Shown piece after piece: positions 4,849-5,817 of a stretch of 5,817 nt of DNA. The number at the start of each line of letters is the position of its first letter. Position 1 is the first letter of the stretch. Position numbers and translations under genes: made by a program. Origin of the DNA: Clostridiales bacterium (GTDB taxonomy: Bacteria; Bacillota; Clostridia; Tissierellales; Sedimentibacteraceae); NCBI GenBank assembly GCA_003483345.1, contig DMWH01000248.1, positions 2,726 through 8,542 on the forward strand, given 5' to 3'. The notes beneath the pieces were generated by a model that ran no database searches, was not told where the DNA came from, and was given only the letters and a program-made list of their open reading frames with translations.

Positions 4849-5817
4849 TTATTGTAGTTCTTCTTCAACTTCTACTTCTACTTCGGTTTCTATTTGTTGT
4901 TGTAAATTTTCAAGCATATCCGGTGCGTTTAAAGCTTCTTCCGGAATTTCAAAATCTTCAGCACTGTTGATATTTAAAAATTCCACTGTTACATCAGCCT
5001 TTAAGCTGTTTAAAACTTCTATTACTTCAGGAGGCATACCGGTTATTTCTGCCATACCGGATACCATAGATGCAATCATTTCTGCTATATCCATTTCCAT
5101 TCTTACCATTTCACCGGTTGCTTCATCGATATATATGATGTATGTTAAATTTCCAATATCCATATTTGCAATGTTTTGTATCATTTCAAGCGCCATTGCT
5201 TCTTCTTCAGTTCCAGGCTCGGGCATTACTTCCGAAAAATCAGCAAACATTTCTTTATATATGTCTCCTGATAATATATACTGAAGTCTTAACAATGTTT
5301 TTCCATCTTCAATATATTTTCCGAAGTATTTAACATCATCAGTATACTTTTTGACTAATTCTTTGTTTTTCTCTATTGATTCTTCATTATTTTTCATAAA
5401 GCCGGCTAACATTTCATTTGCTATTGTTTGCTTCATCCATGTCAGTTCTTCTGTTTGCCCCGGCATACCTATATACTGATTTATACCATTTTCATCCATT
5501 GTCATGTACATTTCCATAAATGTCTTTTGGCCAAGAGATTCCATTCCGGGTATCAGCATTGATGTACTAATTTTAGCCTTTACAGGATTCATGAAAATTG
5601 TCATATTCATGTCCATGTCCATATTGATTGGCTGAACGTTTCCTGCACCATCGGGAGCATTAAGGGACATATTTATTTTTGCATTAATATCATAATTATC
5701 CCATTCATAGGATTTATCGCTTGCTGCAAAATATATGGCTTCTGCATCTACCGGCACTGTTGTTATTACAACAGTTTTTAATGCTCCATCCCATTCAACT
5801 TCCGAGCCGAAAGCTTC
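4849..5817 (-). CDS. Methionine-rich secreted protein with stalk domain and probable DUF6612 domain, 5' end outside the window
   Basis: The frame stays open to the window edge, so the GTG at 5757 is internal and 322 C-terminal residues are visible. The first 20 (EAFGSEVEWDGALKTVVITT) are the end of a 'copper amine oxidase N-terminal' stalk repeat. The next 280 or so look like a DUF6612/LppX-like domain, a lipoprotein-type fold of exported Firmicute proteins (moderate confidence), including PVKAKISTSM, YIGMPGQTEELTWMK and a YIIYIDEATGEMVRMEMD strand pair. About one residue in ten is Met, often alternating (NMDMDMNM, MEMYMTM). The tail is acidic (ETEVEVEVEEELQ). A signal peptide should lie off-window. 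The gene ends at a strong terminator. Exact ligand or role is unknown. Confidence 0.82.
   Translation of the reverse strand, partial: EAFGSEVEWDGALKTVVITTVPVDAEAIYFAASDKSYEWDNYDINAKINMSLNAPDGAGNVQPINMDMDMNMTIFMNPVKAKISTSMLIPGMESLGQKTFMEMYMTMDENGINQYIGMPGQTEELTWMKQTIANEMLAGFMKNNEESIEKNKELVKKYTDDVKYFGKYIEDGKTLLRLQYILSGDIYKEMFADFSEVMPEPGTEEEAMALEMIQNIANMDIGNLTYIIYIDEATGEMVRMEMDIAEMIASMVSGMAEITGMPPEVIEVLNSLKADVTVEFLNINSAEDFEIPEEALNAPDMLENLQQQIETEVEVEVEEELQ

Noticed and set aside
4967..5333. Plus-strand ORFs opposite the stalk/DUF6612-like gene
   Set aside because: They mirror the Met/Glu/Ile-rich coding strand, giving Ser/Ile-rich low-complexity products, and no promoter or ribosome site supports them.
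5755..5757. GTG as the start of the minus-strand stalk/DUF6612-like gene
   Set aside because: The 20 in-frame codons upstream encode a recognisable end of a stalk domain, and there is no good ribosome site before the GTG.
4849..5817. Copper-binding protein, from the 'copper amine oxidase' domain name plus high Met content
   Set aside because: The copper amine oxidase N-terminal domain is a stalk without the copper site, and the Met residues alternate as in beta strands, not in the MxxM/MxM clusters with His typical of copper carriers.

Overview
The window is AT-rich DNA, most likely from a low-GC Gram-positive member of the Clostridia. Four things point there: strong AGGAGG/AAGGAG-type ribosome binding sites, TATAAT promoters, secreted proteins built on 'copper amine oxidase N-terminal' stalk domains (a modular style common in Clostridia), and a degenerate copy of the CATCCTGA...AGGATCT interspersed hairpin repeat that I recall from clostridial genomes. 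No rRNA, tRNA, CRISPR array, transposase or phage gene is visible. This looks like ordinary chromosome with some unusual small-scale structure.

Layout, left to right. Positions 1-651 (+) are the 3' part of an HpcH/HpaI-family aldolase whose start lies outside the window. The gap 652-864 holds a hairpin repeat, an extended -10 promoter lying inside a perfect palindrome, and an AT-only stem in the leader of the next gene. Positions 865-2085 (+) encode a complete membrane-anchored S41 carboxyl-terminal processing peptidase with a PDZ domain and an intact Ser/Lys/Gln active site. It ends at a perfect 12-bp terminator hairpin.

On the minus strand, reading right to left, 3925-2216 encodes a secreted transglutaminase-like protein (intact Cys-His-Asp triad, Ig-like middle, C-terminal stalk repeats). 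It is followed 11 nt later by a 34-residue single-span membrane miniprotein at 2204-2100. The miniprotein's last four sense codons fill one arm of the peptidase terminator hairpin, and its stop codon sits in the loop.

Positions 3926-4117 form a divergent promoter region with two dyads. It separates the transglutaminase gene from 4118-4693 (+), a stand-alone HD-domain protein that resembles the C-terminal half of CCA-adding enzymes without the nucleotidyltransferase domain. Convergent to it, 5817-4849 (-) is the 3' part of a methionine-rich secreted protein with a stalk domain followed by a probable DUF6612-type domain. A strong terminator at 4806-4836 serves that gene.

Functionally, three of the six genes (peptidase, transglutaminase-like protein, stalk/DUF6612-like protein) act at or outside the membrane, and the miniprotein is probably a membrane component. 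The aldolase and HD protein are cytoplasmic and look unrelated. I see no coherent new multi-gene system. The best candidate for something undescribed is the transglutaminase/miniprotein pair with its dual-use terminator.
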